A stretch of 64,000 nucleotides of DNA from Streptomyces sp. NBC_01788 (GCF_035917575.1 NZ_CP109090.1:5146001-5210000), one strand, 5' to 3'; positions 39,804-50,452 are shown, counted from the stretch's first letter. Numbers and translations are program-made. The notes: a model not told the origin generated them from the sequence alone.

Positions 39804-41257
39804 TCGGCGTCGTCGCCCCTGTCGTTCTCGTCGCCCTTGTCGTTCTCGGTCTTCTTGCGCAGGTCCGGCTTCGGCGTCGAACCGCTCGCCGCCTCGCCGA
39901 GCATCCTGTCCAGCTCCGAGAAGTCCATGTGCTCGCGGTGCACGAAGCCGTCCGGGTCGTCCAGGTCGGCGGCGGTCGGCAGCATGTCCGGGTGCGCCCA
40001 CAGGCCGTCGCGGCCCTCCACCCCGCGCGCGTCGGTGAGCGAGGCCCACAGGCGGGAGGCGTCCCGCAGCCGGCGTGGACGCAGTTCGAGGCCGATCAGC
40101 GTGGCGAACGTCTGCTCGGCCGGGCCGCCCGAGGCCCGGCGGCGGCGCAGCGTCTCACGCAGCGCGTCGGCGGACGACAGACGGGGCTTGGCCGCCGCGT
40201 GCACCACGGCGTCCACCCAGCCCTCGACGAGGGCCAGAGCGGTCTCCAGGCGGGCCAGGGCGGCCTTCTGCTCCGGGGTGTCCTCGGGCTGGAACATGCC
40301 CTGCTGGAGCGCGTCCTGCAGCTGCTCGGGGTTCTGCGGGTCGAACTGGCCGACCACGTCCTCCAGTTTCGCGGTGTCGACCTTGATCCCGCGCGCGTAC
40401 CCGTCGACCGCGCCGAACAAGTGCGAGCGCAGCCACGGCACGTGCGAGAACAGGCGCTGGTGGGCGGCCTCGCGCAGGGCGAGGTACAGCCGCACCTCCT
40501 CCTTGGGCACGCCCAGGTCCTTGCCGAACGTCTCGATGTTCACCGGCAGCAGCGCGGCCCTGCCGGCCGGGCCGAGCGGCAGGCCGATGTCGGTCGAGCC
40601 GACGACCTCGCCGGCCAGCACGCCGACGGCCTGGCCGATCTGCGTGCCGAACATGGCGCCGCCCATGGAGCGCATCATGCCGATCAGCGGGCCGGCCATG
40701 GCCTGCATCTCCTCCGGCAGCACGTCGCCCATGGCGGTGCCGACCCGCTCGGCCACCGGGTCGACGAGCTCCTTCCACGCCGGCAGGGTGGCCTCGACCC
40801 ACTCCGCGCGGGACCACGCCACCGCGGATCCGGCGCCGGACGGCAGGGACGTCACGTCGTCGAGCCACAGGTCGGCCAGCCGGACGGCGTCCTGGACCGC
40901 GGTGCGCTCGGCGGGACCGACGCTGGCGTCCTTGGTGCCGTCGGAGGTGCCCTGGGCGACCGTCTGGCGGGCGATCTGCTTGGCCATGTCCCAGTTCACC
41001 GGGCCGCCCTCGTAGGAGAGCATCTGGCCGAGCTGCTGGAACGCCGCACCCAGGTCGGTGGGGTTCAGCGAACCGAACATGGCTGCGAGCGGATTGTCGG
41101 CGCCGGGCCCGCCAAAGCCTCCGGCTCCGGGCAGCCCGAAACCGAACGGGTTGGCCGGTCCCTGCTCACCGCCGCTCTGCTGGTCCTTCTTCTTGCCCTC
41201 GTCGCCGTCGTCCGGCTCCTCCGGCGGAAGGCCGAATCCGAATGGGGTGTCACTCAC
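39800..41257 (-). CDS. Zincin_2 (DUF2342) putative metalloprotease
   Basis: A 485-residue cytoplasmic protein of the Zincin_2/DUF2342 family. Gly/Phe/Pro-rich N-terminus (PFGFGLPPEEPDD, PFGFGLPGAGGFGG), a helical core with MGDVLPEEMQAMAGPLIGMM and the metal-site region LREAAHQRLFSHVPWLRSHL. The local motif is REAAH rather than strict HExxH, so protease activity is not secure. The C-terminus is an acidic/basic tail. The mycobacterial orthologue (Rv3195, as I recall) lies in the same neighbourhood. GTG start. Divergent from an SDR gene. Confidence 0.85.
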   Translation of the reverse strand: MSDTPFGFGLPPEEPDDGDEGKKKDQQSGGEQGPANPFGFGLPGAGGFGGPGADNPLAAMFGSLNPTDLGAAFQQLGQMLSYEGGPVNWDMAKQIARQTVAQGTSDGTKDASVGPAERTAVQDAVRLADLWLDDVTSLPSGAGSAVAWSRAEWVEATLPAWKELVDPVAERVGTAMGDVLPEEMQAMAGPLIGMMRSMGGAMFGTQIGQAVGVLAGEVVGSTDIGLPLGPAGRAALLPVNIETFGKDLGVPKEEVRLYLALREAAHQRLFSHVPWLRSHLFGAVDGYARGIKVDTAKLEDVVGQFDPQNPEQLQDALQQGMFQPEDTPEQKAALARLETALALVEGWVDAVVHAAAKPRLSSADALRETLRRRRASGGPAEQTFATLIGLELRPRRLRDASRLWASLTDARGVEGRDGLWAHPDMLPTAADLDDPDGFVHREHMDFSELDRMLGEAASGSTPKPDLRKKTENDKGDENDRGDDAE

Positions 41258-41450
41258 GGGATTCCTCGGCTGGTAGGGCCACCGGTTCTCTCCGGCGGCG
41301 CGGCTGCCCGACAACACCACCCAGCGTAGACACCATGGGCGGTTCGGGCCTCGGTGCTTCGCCGACACATCGCCTGCGGCAGGATGGATGCCACCTGGTA
41401 CGTACGCGTCATTCGCGCCCGTATGTGAAGACAACCGCTGGAGACGCCCG

Positions 41451-42560
41451 GTGAGTTCCCCAGATCCACAGGTTCGCGCAGCGCGAAACCAAGAGAGCAC
41501 TCCCGCCGTGCGCGGGCCCGTCGTCGCGGTCACCGGAGCCGCTCGCGGGGTCGGCGCGCTGCTCACCGAGCGGCTGGCGGAGTCCGCCGAGGTCAGGCAG
41601 GTCGTAGCGATCGACGAGCGGCGCGGGGAGTGCGCGGCGGCGCAGTGGCACATCCTCGACGTGCGGGATCCGGCGATCGCGGAGAAGCTGCGCGGCGCGG
41701 ACGTCGTCGTGCACCTGGCGCTCGACCTCGACCTGGAGACCGACTCGGCCGCCCGGACGGCGTACAACGTCAGGGGGACGCAGACCGTGCTGACCGCGGC
41801 GGCCGCGGCCGGGGTGCACCGCGTGGTGCTGTGCACCTCCGCGATGGTCTACGGGGCGCTGCCGGACAACGAGCTGCCGCTGTCGGAGGACGCCCAGCTG
41901 CGGGCGACCGCCGAGGCGACCGGCGTCGGGGACCTGCTGGAGATCGAGCGGCTGGCGCGGCGCGCTCCACGGGCGCATCCCGGACTGAACGTGTCCGTGG
42001 TCCGGCCCGCGGTGCTGGTCGGGGGCACGGACACCGCGCTGACCCGGTACTTCGAATCGCCGCGCCTACTGGTCGTGGCCGGGTCGCGGCCCGCGTGGCA
42101 GTTCTGCCACGTCGAGGACCTGTGCAGCGCCCTGGAGTACGCCGTGCTGGAGAAGGTCGACGGGGAGCTGGCCGTCGGGTGCGACGGGTGGCTGGAGCAG
42201 GAGGAGGTCGAGGAGCTCAGCGGGATCCGCCGGATGGAACTGCCGTCGGCGGTCGCGCTCGGTGCGGCGGCCCGGCTGCACCGGATCGGGCTGACGCCGT
42301 CTCCGGCGGGGGACCTGGCGTACACGATGTACCCCTGGGTGGTGAGCGGCAGCCGGCTGCACGACGCCGGATGGCGGCCGCGGTGGACCAACGAGGAGGT
42401 TCTCACGGCGCTGCTGGAGGAGGTGTCCGGGCGGCACACGGTCGCCGGGCGGCGCCTGGGGCGCAAGGACGCGACGGCGGCGGGCGCGGCCGGGGCGACG
42501 GTGGCCCTGCTGGGCGCGGCGGCGGTGGTTCGACGGGCGCGGAAGGCACGCCGGCGCTGA
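41451..42560 (+). CDS. NAD-dependent epimerase/dehydratase-like protein (extended SDR)
   Basis: A 369-residue Rossmann protein. The nucleotide-binding loop is VAVTGAARGVGALLTERLAE (about 22), followed by WHILDVRD and ADVVVHLALDLD. The catalytic region is CTSAMVYGALPD but the Tyr-x-x-x-Lys continuation is not evident (VYGALPDNE), so it may be a non-catalytic or atypical member. A C-terminal helical segment (TAAGAAGATVALLGAAAVV) followed by RRARKARRR could be membrane-associated. GTG with GGAG seven bases upstream. Confidence 0.8.
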   Translation: MSSPDPQVRAARNQESTPAVRGPVVAVTGAARGVGALLTERLAESAEVRQVVAIDERRGECAAAQWHILDVRDPAIAEKLRGADVVVHLALDLDLETDSAARTAYNVRGTQTVLTAAAAAGVHRVVLCTSAMVYGALPDNELPLSEDAQLRATAEATGVGDLLEIERLARRAPRAHPGLNVSVVRPAVLVGGTDTALTRYFESPRLLVVAGSRPAWQFCHVEDLCSALEYAVLEKVDGELAVGCDGWLEQEEVEELSGIRRMELPSAVALGAAARLHRIGLTPSPAGDLAYTMYPWVVSGSRLHDAGWRPRWTNEEVLTALLEEVSGRHTVAGRRLGRKDATAAGAAGATVALLGAAAVVRRARKARRR

Positions 42561-42707
42561 GAAGCCCCTTCTCGTGCGCGGCCCTCCACCCTCTGTACCA
42601 GGCAGTCCCGCACGAGGCAGCCCTGTTCGAGGCTCCGAATCGGCACGCGCGCGTACTGGGTGATCGCGCTGTTCCCGGTCCTTCCGCGTGTGCGGCACGA
42701 TGGACGC

Positions 42708-43166
42708 ATGGCAGCCACCAACGATCATCCCGGCGAGTACGCCGCCGAGGACCCCGTCAAGCTGATCGGCGTCCGGGAGACCCCCCTCTCCCTGGACGAG
42801 GTGTTCAAGGCGCTCGGGGACGATGCCGCAGGCGGTACCGCGCTGTTCGTGGGGACCGTGCGGAACCACGACGGGGGCGCCGGGGTCGACGCGCTCGGGT
42901 ACTCCTGCCACCCCAGTGCGGAGGCGGAGATGCGCCGGGTCGCCGAGAAGGTCGCTGCCGGGTACCCGGTCCGGGCGCTGGCGGCCGTCCACCGTGTGGG
43001 GGATCTGAGGGTGGGAGACCTCGCGGTCGTCGTCGGGGTGTCGTGCCCGCACCGGGGCGAGGCCTTCGAGGCCTGCCGGAAGCTCATCGACGACCTCAAG
43101 CACGAGGTGCCGATCTGGAAGCACCAGAGGTTCTCGGACGGCACCGAGGAATGGGTCGGCGCCTGA
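42708..43166 (+). CDS. moaE: MoaE, molybdopterin synthase large subunit
   Basis: A 152-residue MoaE. Diagnostic blocks: ALFVGTVRNHDGG (about 44-56), YSCHPSAEAEM, VHRVGDLRVGDLAVVVGVSC, HRGEAFEACRKLIDDLK, and the catalytic Lys region VPIWKHQRFSDG. With MoaD it converts cyclic pyranopterin monophosphate to molybdopterin. No moaD is adjacent; MoeZ, encoded 33 kb away in this window, could supply sulfur to a MoaD. The ATG shows CACGAT six bases upstream instead of a ribosome-binding site, so it may be leaderless. Confidence 0.93.
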   Translation: MAATNDHPGEYAAEDPVKLIGVRETPLSLDEVFKALGDDAAGGTALFVGTVRNHDGGAGVDALGYSCHPSAEAEMRRVAEKVAAGYPVRALAAVHRVGDLRVGDLAVVVGVSCPHRGEAFEACRKLIDDLKHEVPIWKHQRFSDGTEEWVGA

Positions 43167-43303
43167 CACCCCCAACCCCATGGCCACCTCATGGCCGCAC
43201 CTCCGGTTGCGTAACCGAACCCCTGGCGTGAGCGTTGTCAGTGCGGATGGTTAATCTGCTGATCAGTCAGTCGCGGTCGCGTATCAGGGGTTGGGAGGTC
43301 GGC

Positions 43304-43468
43304 ATGGCGGCGCTCGCCTGGTTGCTGATTCCGTTTGTGGCTGCGATAGGCGCCGGACTGTGGGGGAGCTGGGCGAACCGGACCCGCAAGGCGCGCAGCG
43401 ACGGTCCTGAACTGGACGGCTACGCCCGTTTCCGTGAGGCCATGGAGAGGTCCCACTCCAGTACGTGA
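43304..43468 (+). CDS. Small single-pass membrane protein
   Basis: A 54-residue protein with one N-terminal membrane segment (LAWLLIPFVAAIGAGLWGSW), then a basic patch NRTRKAR and a soluble tail. GGGAGG lies five bases before the ATG; an in-frame longer start exists upstream but its extension looks non-coding. No family recognised. It directly precedes the PDZ-Lon protease gene, so a role at the membrane with that protease is possible. Confidence 0.75.
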   Translation: MAALAWLLIPFVAAIGAGLWGSWANRTRKARSDGPELDGYARFREAMERSHSST

Positions 43469-43518
43469 GGGTCCCGCCCTGACGGTGCGCTGACAGAACC
43501 GTCCCGTACTGTCGAGTC

Positions 43519-44616
43519 ATGCCACGCCGCACCGCGACGATGCTCGCCTCCACCCTGATGCTGATCGCGCTCCTGTGCGCGGGAATCCTCTTCCCCGTGC
43601 CCTACTCGGAGATGTCGCCGGGGCCGACGGTCAACACCCTGGGCGACCACGGCGGCGAGCCGGTGCTGCAGATCTCCGGCCACAAGACCTACCCGGCGGA
43701 CGGCCACCTCAACATGACCACCGTCCGGGTCACCAGCGCCGACTACCGCATGAACCTCGTCGAGGCCGTCTACGGCTGGCTGGCGCACGACAGCAAGATC
43801 GTCCCCCACGACACGCTCTACCCCGACGGCAAGACGGAGGAGCAGTCGACCCAGGAGAATGCCGAGGAGTTCACCCTGTCCCAGGAGAGCGCCAAGGTCG
43901 CCGCCCTGAAGGAGCTGCACATCCCGGTGCAGTCCTGGGTGATCGTCTCCACGGTCATCAAGGACACCCCGGCGCAGGGCAGGCTGCACGCGGGCGACGT
44001 CATCAGGGCCGTCGACGGCACGCCGGTCAAGCAGCCCTCGGACGTCGCCAGGCTGGTCACCAAGCACGAGCCCGGGCAGGCCGTGGTCTTCACGATCGTG
44101 CCGGCCAAGGATCAGGCCGCCGCCGCGAAGCAGCACAGGGCGGCGACCGTCACCAAGGACGTCACCATCACCACCGCGCAGTCCGCCGACACCAGGGCCA
44201 AGCGCGCCATCGTCGGGATCTCCGCCGGGACCGACCACACGTTCCCGTTCGAGATCAACATCAAGCTCGCCGATGTCGGCGGACCGAGCGCGGGGCTGAT
44301 GTTCGCGCTCGGCCTCTACGACAAGCTCACGCCGGGCAGCCTGACCGGCGGGAAGTTCGTGGCCGGCACCGGGACGATAGACGACGACGGCAAGGTCGGC
44401 CCGATCGGCGGCATCGAGATGAAGACCGTCGGGGCGCGCAGCAAGGGTGCCCAGTTCTTCCTCACCCCCGCCGAGAACTGCGCGGCCGCCGCCAAGGACA
44501 CGCCCTCGGGGCTCACCCTCGTCAAGGTGCACACGCTCGGCGACGCGCTCAGCGCCCTGAAGGACATCCGCGGCGGCAAGGCCGCCGATCTGCCGAAGTG
44601 CACGGCCAAGGGCTGA
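43519..44616 (+). CDS. PDZ domain-containing Lon-like serine protease (YlbL family)
   Basis: A 365-residue membrane-anchored protease. An N-terminal signal anchor (STLMLIALLCAGILFPVP) is followed by a PDZ domain (about 130-200, SWVIVSTVIKDTPAQGRLHA) and a C-terminal Lon-type domain with the Ser-Lys dyad: Ser in DVGGPSAGLMFALG and Lys in IGGIEMKTVGAR. YlbL in Bacillus takes part in checkpoint-inhibitor degradation; the actinobacterial target is unknown. The mycobacterial orthologue (Rv3194c) also neighbours UPF0182. Confidence 0.92.
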   Translation: MPRRTATMLASTLMLIALLCAGILFPVPYSEMSPGPTVNTLGDHGGEPVLQISGHKTYPADGHLNMTTVRVTSADYRMNLVEAVYGWLAHDSKIVPHDTLYPDGKTEEQSTQENAEEFTLSQESAKVAALKELHIPVQSWVIVSTVIKDTPAQGRLHAGDVIRAVDGTPVKQPSDVARLVTKHEPGQAVVFTIVPAKDQAAAAKQHRAATVTKDVTITTAQSADTRAKRAIVGISAGTDHTFPFEINIKLADVGGPSAGLMFALGLYDKLTPGSLTGGKFVAGTGTIDDDGKVGPIGGIEMKTVGARSKGAQFFLTPAENCAAAAKDTPSGLTLVKVHTLGDALSALKDIRGGKAADLPKCTAKG

Positions 44617-44680
44617 CGGGCAGCGCCCAGGCCGTGTGCCGGTCGGGTAGGGGAGTGCGGCGGGCCCAGGGCCCCCCGGC

Positions 44681-45223
44681 TCAGTCCTCGAAGGTCGCGG
44701 TCAGGGCCTCGGCCAGCCCCGGCACCAGGTCGGAGCCGGTGAGGACCTCCGTGGCGGAGTCCTTCTCACGCAGGCGCAGGGCCGACTCCCGGGCGCCGTC
44801 GCGCAGGACCGCTACCGTCATGCGGACCTCCTGGCGCTCGGGGTGGCCGGCCACCCACTTCGCCAGCTTCGCCCCGTCCAGTCCCTGCGGGACCTGTGCC
44901 TCGGCGGACGGGGGCAGCATCATGCGCTCCACGGTCAGCGCGCAGCCGGCCACCGCGTCGGGCCAGGCGATGGTGGCGAGAAACTCGTCGAGGGGCCGGT
45001 CGGCAGGGACCTCGTCCTGCTCGACCGGGGTGAGACCGGAGGTCTCCTGCTCGTCCGCCAGGCCGAGCTGTGCCGCGAGGGCGGGTTCCTGGGTCCGCAG
45101 CCGCGCGGTGTCTACGAGGGCGAAGAGGCGAGCGGGCTGGTCCCAGCCGAGGCCGGAGGCGTACTCGTCGATCTCGAGTACCGCCCGGGTGAGCGGGTTC
45201 GCTGCCATGGGAGTGTTGGACAT
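44681..45223 (-). CDS. PPA1309-family protein
   Basis: A 180-residue acidic protein with conserved TRAVLEIDEYASGLGWDQPA, RLFALVDTARLR, ATIAWPDAVAGCALTVERMM and EVRMTVAVLRDGARESALRL. This matches an actinobacterial family known only as PPA1309. No metal-binding or catalytic motif stands out. ATG start with GAGG-like sequence upstream. Divergent from the UPF0182 gene and convergent with the PDZ protease gene, a conserved arrangement. Confidence 0.8.
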   Translation of the reverse strand: MSNTPMAANPLTRAVLEIDEYASGLGWDQPARLFALVDTARLRTQEPALAAQLGLADEQETSGLTPVEQDEVPADRPLDEFLATIAWPDAVAGCALTVERMMLPPSAEAQVPQGLDGAKLAKWVAGHPERQEVRMTVAVLRDGARESALRLREKDSATEVLTGSDLVPGLAEALTATFED

Positions 45224-45387
45224 GGTCACAATCCTGCCTCGTTCCTGGGCGGAATCGGGAACCGAGTAAACGGTGAGTAAGTTGCATAGGTGTGGGCCCA
45301 CGATTCCGAGGGCCCACCGTACGGTCCGCGGACTCGGGGGCCTGACGCAACGAAACCGAATCAACAGCGACTTTCGAGGTGCACACC

Positions 45388-48300
45388 TTGGCTTTCCAGA
45401 TGCCGGACCGCGGCGGAGGCCCGACAGGGCCGCGGATGAGAGTGGGCCGCCCGTCCCGGCGTGCCAGGACCCTGCTCATGACACTGGGCGTCCTCGCCGT
45501 CCTCGGCATGGTCTTCGCCATGTTCGCGGGCTTCTGGACGGACTGGCTGTGGTACCGGTCGGTGCACTACTCGTCCGTGTTCACCACCACCCTGTGGACC
45601 AAGATCGGACTGTTCTTCGTCTTCGGCCTGCTGATGGCGGCCGCGGTCGGGCTGAACATCTGGCTGGCGCACCGGCTGCGGCCGCCGCTGAGCGCGATGT
45701 CGGTGGAGCAGCAGAGCCTGGACCGCTACCGGATGAGCATCGCGCCGTACAAGAAGTGGCTGCTGAGCGGCATCACGGCGCTGGTCGGGCTGATCGCCGG
45801 TGCCTCCGCCGCGAGCGAGTGGCGGACCTGGCTGATGTGGGTCAACGGCGTGGCCTTCGGCAAGACGGACCCGCAGTTCCACCTGGACGTCTCCTTCTAC
45901 GCCTTCGACCTGCCCTGGTACCGCTTCCTGCTGGGCTTCGGCTTCGCCGCCACGATCCTGTCCCTGATCGCCGCGGTGCTCACCCACTACCTGTACGGCG
46001 GGCTGCGCGTCACCAGCCCCGGCGCGCGTGCCACGGCCGCGGCGACCGGGCATCTGTCGGTGCTCCTCGGCGTCTTCGTGACGCTGAAGGCGGTGGCCTA
46101 CTGGCTGGACCGGTACGGACTGGCGGTGAAGTCCAGTGACTTCAAGGCGACCGGCAACTGGACGGGCCTGAGGTACGTCGACGCCAACGCCTATCTGCCG
46201 GCCAAGACGATCCTGTTCTGCATCGCCGTCATCTGCGCGGTGCTGTTCTTCGCCACCCTGTGGCGGCGCACCTGGCAGCTGCCGGTCATCGGCTTCGGCC
46301 TGATGGTGCTGTCGGCCATCCTCATCGGCGGCCTGTACCCGGCGATCGTCCAGAAGTTCCAGGTCGAGCCCAACGAGCAGGCCAAGGAAGCCGCGTACGT
46401 CCAGAAGAACCTCGAGGCGACCCGCGAGGCCTACGACATCGACGACACCAAGGTCACCGACTACGCGGGCACGAGCGACACCCAGGACAAGGCGAAGCTG
46501 CGGGACGCCGCCGCCGACGCGGCCAGTTACCGGCTGATGGACCCCAACATCGTCTCGCCGACGTTCGAGCAGCTCCAGCAGGTGCGCAACTACTACGGGT
46601 TCCCGTCCAACCTGGCCGTCGACCGGTACAAGACCAAGGACGGCAAGGTCCAGGACACGGTCATCGGCCTGCGCGAGCTGAACCTCGCCGGGATCCCGAA
46701 GAACAACTGGATCAACGACCACTTCCGCTACACCCACGGCTACGGCGTGGTCGCGGCCAAGGGCACCGAGGCCGACGAGGGCCGCCCGGTGTTCACCGAG
46801 TACAACCTGCCGTCCACGGGCGACCTCCCGCGGTACGAGCAGCGGATCTACTACGGCGAGAAGACCAGCACCTACTCCATCGTCGGCGGTCCCCAGAAGG
46901 AGATCGACTACTCCGACGACACCGGTGAGAAGACCACCAGCTACAAGGGGAACAGCGGTGTCAGCCTCGCCAACCCGCTGAACCGGGCCGCGTACGCGAT
47001 GGCGTTCAACGAGCCGCAGATCCTCTACTCCGGCGCGATCGGCGACGGTTCGCGGATCCTGTACAACCGCACGCCCAAGCAGCGCGTCGAGGCGGTCGCC
47101 CCGTGGCTGACGATCGACGGGGTCTCGTATCCGGCGGTGGTCGACGGGCGCGTCCAGTGGATCGTCGACGCCTACACGACGACCAACGGCTACCCGTACT
47201 CCTCGCGCACCACCCTCGGTGACACGACGCTGGACTCGCTGACCGCCGCCAACAACCAGCGGGTGGTGGCCCAGCAGAACCAGGTCAACTACATCCGCAA
47301 CTCGGTCAAGGCGACCGTCGACGCCTACACGGGCGAGGTCAAGCTGTACCAGTGGGACACCCAGGACCCGGTTCTGAAGACCTGGATGAAGGCGTTCCCG
47401 GGCACGGTCGAGCCGAAGAAGGACATCTCCCCGGAGCTGTTGTCCCACATCCGGTATCCGCAGGACCTGTTCAAGGTGCAGCGCGAACTGCTCACGCGCT
47501 ACCACGTCACGGACGCGCAGACCTTCCTCAGCGGCAGCGAGGTGTGGCAGATCCCCAACGACCCGACGAACAGGTCGGGCGACGCGGTGCCGCCGTACTA
47601 CCTGAGCCTCAAGATGCCCGGTGAGTCGTCCCAGACGTTCTCACTGACGACGACGATGACGCCGAACGGCCGTGACAACCTGAGCGCGTTCATGACGGTC
47701 GCCGCCGACGCGAACACGAGCGACTACGGCAAGATCAGCATCCTGAAGCTGCCCACGGGCAAGACGATCGACGGCCCGAAACGGGTGCAGAGCCAGTTCA
47801 ACTCCGAACCCTCGATCGCCGAGTCCATCCGGCTGCTGAAGGGTGGCGACTCGGAGGTCGAGTACGGCAACCTGCTGACGGTGCCGCTCGACGGCGGACT
47901 GCTCTACGTCGAGCCGGTCTACCTGCGCGGCGGCGGCCTCAAGTACCCGCTGCTGCGCAAGGTCCTGGTGACGTACGGCGGCAACACCGCGTTCGAGGAC
48001 ACGCTCGACAAGGCCCTCAACAAGGTGTTCGGTACGGAGGGTTCGGCCACCGAGCCGCCCGGCTCCGGCTCCGGCTCTGGCTCCGACACCGGCGGTGGTG
48101 GCACCGGCAGCGGCGAGAAGAACCCGCCGCCGTCGAACAACCCGACGGTCCAGGAGGCGTTGAAGGACGCCCAGAAGGCCTTCGAGGACGGTCAGACCGC
48201 CCTGAAGAACGGCGACTGGCAGGCGTACGGCCAGGCGCAGAAGGACCTTCAGGACGCCCTGAAGCGGGCCGAGGACGCGCAGGCGCAGGCGGACAAGCCC

Positions 48301-48405
48301 GGCGCCGGCGGCAAGAACGGCGACGGCAAGGGCGGCGCGAGCCCGGGTGCGAGCGCCAGTCCGGCACCAAACAGCAGTCCAAGCGGTAGCCCGAGCGGGG
48401 GCTGA
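45388..48405 (+). CDS. UPF0182 large membrane protein
   Basis: A 1005-residue protein. About seven membrane segments lie in the first ~330 residues (for example [16 protein letters not shown] and [20 protein letters not shown]). A large domain of ~550 residues follows ([37 protein letters not shown]), predicted extracytoplasmic. The last ~130 residues are Gly/Ser/Pro- and Gln/Lys-rich with a helical stretch. The TTG start (AFQMPDRGG) has CGAGG eight bases upstream and matches the family N-terminus; the in-frame GTG nine bases earlier has none. Function unknown. Orthologue of Rv3193c. Confidence 0.9.
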   Translation: MAFQMPDRGGGPTGPRMRVGRPSRRARTLLMTLGVLAVLGMVFAMFAGFWTDWLWYRSVHYSSVFTTTLWTKIGLFFVFGLLMAAAVGLNIWLAHRLRPPLSAMSVEQQSLDRYRMSIAPYKKWLLSGITALVGLIAGASAASEWRTWLMWVNGVAFGKTDPQFHLDVSFYAFDLPWYRFLLGFGFAATILSLIAAVLTHYLYGGLRVTSPGARATAAATGHLSVLLGVFVTLKAVAYWLDRYGLAVKSSDFKATGNWTGLRYVDANAYLPAKTILFCIAVICAVLFFATLWRRTWQLPVIGFGLMVLSAILIGGLYPAIVQKFQVEPNEQAKEAAYVQKNLEATREAYDIDDTKVTDYAGTSDTQDKAKLRDAAADAASYRLMDPNIVSPTFEQLQQVRNYYGFPSNLAVDRYKTKDGKVQDTVIGLRELNLAGIPKNNWINDHFRYTHGYGVVAAKGTEADEGRPVFTEYNLPSTGDLPRYEQRIYYGEKTSTYSIVGGPQKEIDYSDDTGEKTTSYKGNSGVSLANPLNRAAYAMAFNEPQILYSGAIGDGSRILYNRTPKQRVEAVAPWLTIDGVSYPAVVDGRVQWIVDAYTTTNGYPYSSRTTLGDTTLDSLTAANNQRVVAQQNQVNYIRNSVKATVDAYTGEVKLYQWDTQDPVLKTWMKAFPGTVEPKKDISPELLSHIRYPQDLFKVQRELLTRYHVTDAQTFLSGSEVWQIPNDPTNRSGDAVPPYYLSLKMPGESSQTFSLTTTMTPNGRDNLSAFMTVAADANTSDYGKISILKLPTGKTIDGPKRVQSQFNSEPSIAESIRLLKGGDSEVEYGNLLTVPLDGGLLYVEPVYLRGGGLKYPLLRKVLVTYGGNTAFEDTLDKALNKVFGTEGSATEPPGSGSGSGSDTGGGGTGSGEKNPPPSNNPTVQEALKDAQKAFEDGQTALKNGDWQAYGQAQKDLQDALKRAEDAQAQADKPGAGGKNGDGKGGASPGASASPAPNSSPSGSPSGG

Positions 48406-48422
48406 TCGCTCCCGCCGAGTCC

Positions 48423-48457
48423 AAGGGCCCGGATCCGTCCTGCGGATCCGGGCCCTT
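48423..48457 (+). terminator. Hairpin terminator after the UPF0182 gene
   Basis: A 15-bp perfect stem, 48423-48437 with 48443-48457 (AAGGGCCCGGATCCG), loop TCCTG. Confidence 0.85.
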
Positions 48458-48622
48458 CGCCGTGTGCGAACGCATGTACCGACGTGCCCTGCGGCCGTGC
48501 CGCCGTGGGGAGTTGGGCGATCTGTGTTTGACTTGTCTCTCTGTGGGCATGTCGACAAAACGCTGAAGTGACCTCACTGGCTGGGGTATTACGGATGTAC
48601 CCGGGTTGCAGGTGGTGCGACG

Positions 48623-50452
48623 ATGGACGTTATGGGGGACAAGGCAACTCTGTTCGAGACGGGGCGATTTGTGCAGGATTCCGGCTCTGGTGAGACCGGA
48701 GGCGAGGCGCGCGACGAGTCCATGGCGGCCGCGGACGAGACCGCAGAGCTGGCGCGCCGTCGCCTCGCCGCCGAGGCGGGCGACGTCGAGGCCATGAGCG
48801 TCCTCGGGGCCATGCTGCTGCGGCGCGGCAACCTCGACGCCGCCGAACCTCATCTGCGCTCCGCCACCGCGGGCGGCGACCGCGCAGCGGCCAACAACCT
48901 GGGAGTCCTGCTCCACCAGCGCGGTTACGCCGACGAAGCGGCCGGATGGTGGCGCATCGCCGCCGTCGCCGGATCCGCGGCGGCCGCGCACGCGCTCGGC
49001 CGGCACCACCGCGAGCGCGGCGACGAGCCCGCCGCCGAGTACTGGCTGCGCCAGTCCGCCGAGCAGGGGCACGTCCTCGGCGCCTACGCCCTCGCTGACC
49101 TGCTGGAGCACCGCGGCGACGCCGGGGCCGAGCGCTGGATGCGGGTCGCCGCCGAGCGGGGGCACCGGGAGGCGGAGTACCGGCTGGCGCGGGCACTGGA
49201 CCGGCGGGCCGGCCGGCAGTCCGGCGGAGAGGGTCCCGGCCTGCCGGCGGAGGCCGAGCAGTGGTACCGCCAGGCCGCCGCGCGCGGGCACCGGCGGGCC
49301 GCCCTGCACCTCGGCGCCATCCTGGAGAAGCGCGGCGACCTCAAGGAGGCCGGCCGCTGGTACCTGACCTCCGCCAAGGACGGCGAGGCCAGGGCCGCCT
49401 GCGCGCTCGGGTTCCTGCTGCGGGACGCCGGTGACCCCGAGAACGCCGCCCTGTGGTGGCTGAGGGCCGCGCAGGACGGCGACGGCAACGCGGCGAACGC
49501 GCTGGGCGCGCTGCACGCCGAGCGCGGCGAGACGCAGACCGCCGAGCGGTGGTACCGGGCGGCGATGGACGCGGGCGACATCAACGGCGCCTACAACCTC
49601 GGACTGCTCTGCGCCGAGCAGGGCCGTACCGCGCAGGCCGAGCAGTGGTACCGGCGCGCGGCCTACGCCGGGCACCGGGAGGCGTCGAACGCGCTGGCCG
49701 TCCTGCTGCTCCAGGGGGGGGACACCAGTGGGGCCGAGCCGTGGTTCTCCAAGGCGGCGGAGGCCGGGAGCGTCGACGCCGCCTTCAACCTGGGGATCCT
49801 CTACGCCGGGCGGAGCGAGGACGCCCAGGCCCTGCGGTGGTACGAGCGGGCGGCGGCGGCCGGGCACACCGAGGCCGCGTTGCAGGTGGGGATCGCCCGG
49901 CTGCGCGCGGGCGACGAGCGGGCGGCCGAGCGGCACCTGCGGTGCGCGGCCGGCGGCGGCAGCCCGGAGGCGGCGTACCGGCTGGCCACCGTGCTCGACG
50001 CCCGGCGGCCACCGGCGGCCGCGCACGAGTTGGGGGAGCCGGCGATCCAGGAGAAGACCGAGTGCGAGGAGTGGTACGAGCGGGCGGCCGGCCAGGGACA
50101 CCGGCGCGCGCAGGTGCGGGTCGGGATGCTGGCCGCGACCCGCGGGGACGTGGTCGAGGCGGCGCGGTGGTACCGCAGGGCGGCGGAGTCCGGCTCCCGC
50201 AACGGCGCGTTCAACCTGGGACTGCTGCTCGCCAGGGAGGGCAGTGAGCCGGAGGCGGCCACCTGGTGGGCGCGGGCGGCCGACGCCGGGCACGGGCGGG
50301 CGGCGCTGCGGCTCGCCCTGGTGCACGCGCGCCGCGGCGAGCTGGCCGAGGGGCAGGGGTGGGCCGACCGGGCCGTGGCGCTGGGGCCGGCGGAGGTCGC
50401 CCAGCGGGCCGCGCGCCTGCGGGACGCGCTGCGCGAGGAGCTGTCGGCGTGA
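48623..50452 (+). CDS. Sel1/TPR-repeat protein
   Basis: A 609-residue all-helical repeat protein. After ~45 polar residues it consists of about fifteen Sel1-like repeats of ~36 residues with the pattern A.A..LG.LL...G....A..W...AA..G (for example AANNLGVLLHQRGYADEAAG, GRTAQAEQWYRRAAYAG). Such solenoids are protein-interaction scaffolds. No signal peptide or enzymatic domain, so the partner is unknown. The ATG has AGGTGG seven bases upstream; a second ATG three codons later is possible. It is followed ~100 bases later by the initiator tRNA. Confidence 0.88.
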   Translation: MDVMGDKATLFETGRFVQDSGSGETGGEARDESMAAADETAELARRRLAAEAGDVEAMSVLGAMLLRRGNLDAAEPHLRSATAGGDRAAANNLGVLLHQRGYADEAAGWWRIAAVAGSAAAAHALGRHHRERGDEPAAEYWLRQSAEQGHVLGAYALADLLEHRGDAGAERWMRVAAERGHREAEYRLARALDRRAGRQSGGEGPGLPAEAEQWYRQAAARGHRRAALHLGAILEKRGDLKEAGRWYLTSAKDGEARAACALGFLLRDAGDPENAALWWLRAAQDGDGNAANALGALHAERGETQTAERWYRAAMDAGDINGAYNLGLLCAEQGRTAQAEQWYRRAAYAGHREASNALAVLLLQGGDTSGAEPWFSKAAEAGSVDAAFNLGILYAGRSEDAQALRWYERAAAAGHTEAALQVGIARLRAGDERAAERHLRCAAGGGSPEAAYRLATVLDARRPPAAAHELGEPAIQEKTECEEWYERAAGQGHRRAQVRVGMLAATRGDVVEAARWYRRAAESGSRNGAFNLGLLLAREGSEPEAATWWARAADAGHGRAALRLALVHARRGELAEGQGWADRAVALGPAEVAQRAARLRDALREELSA

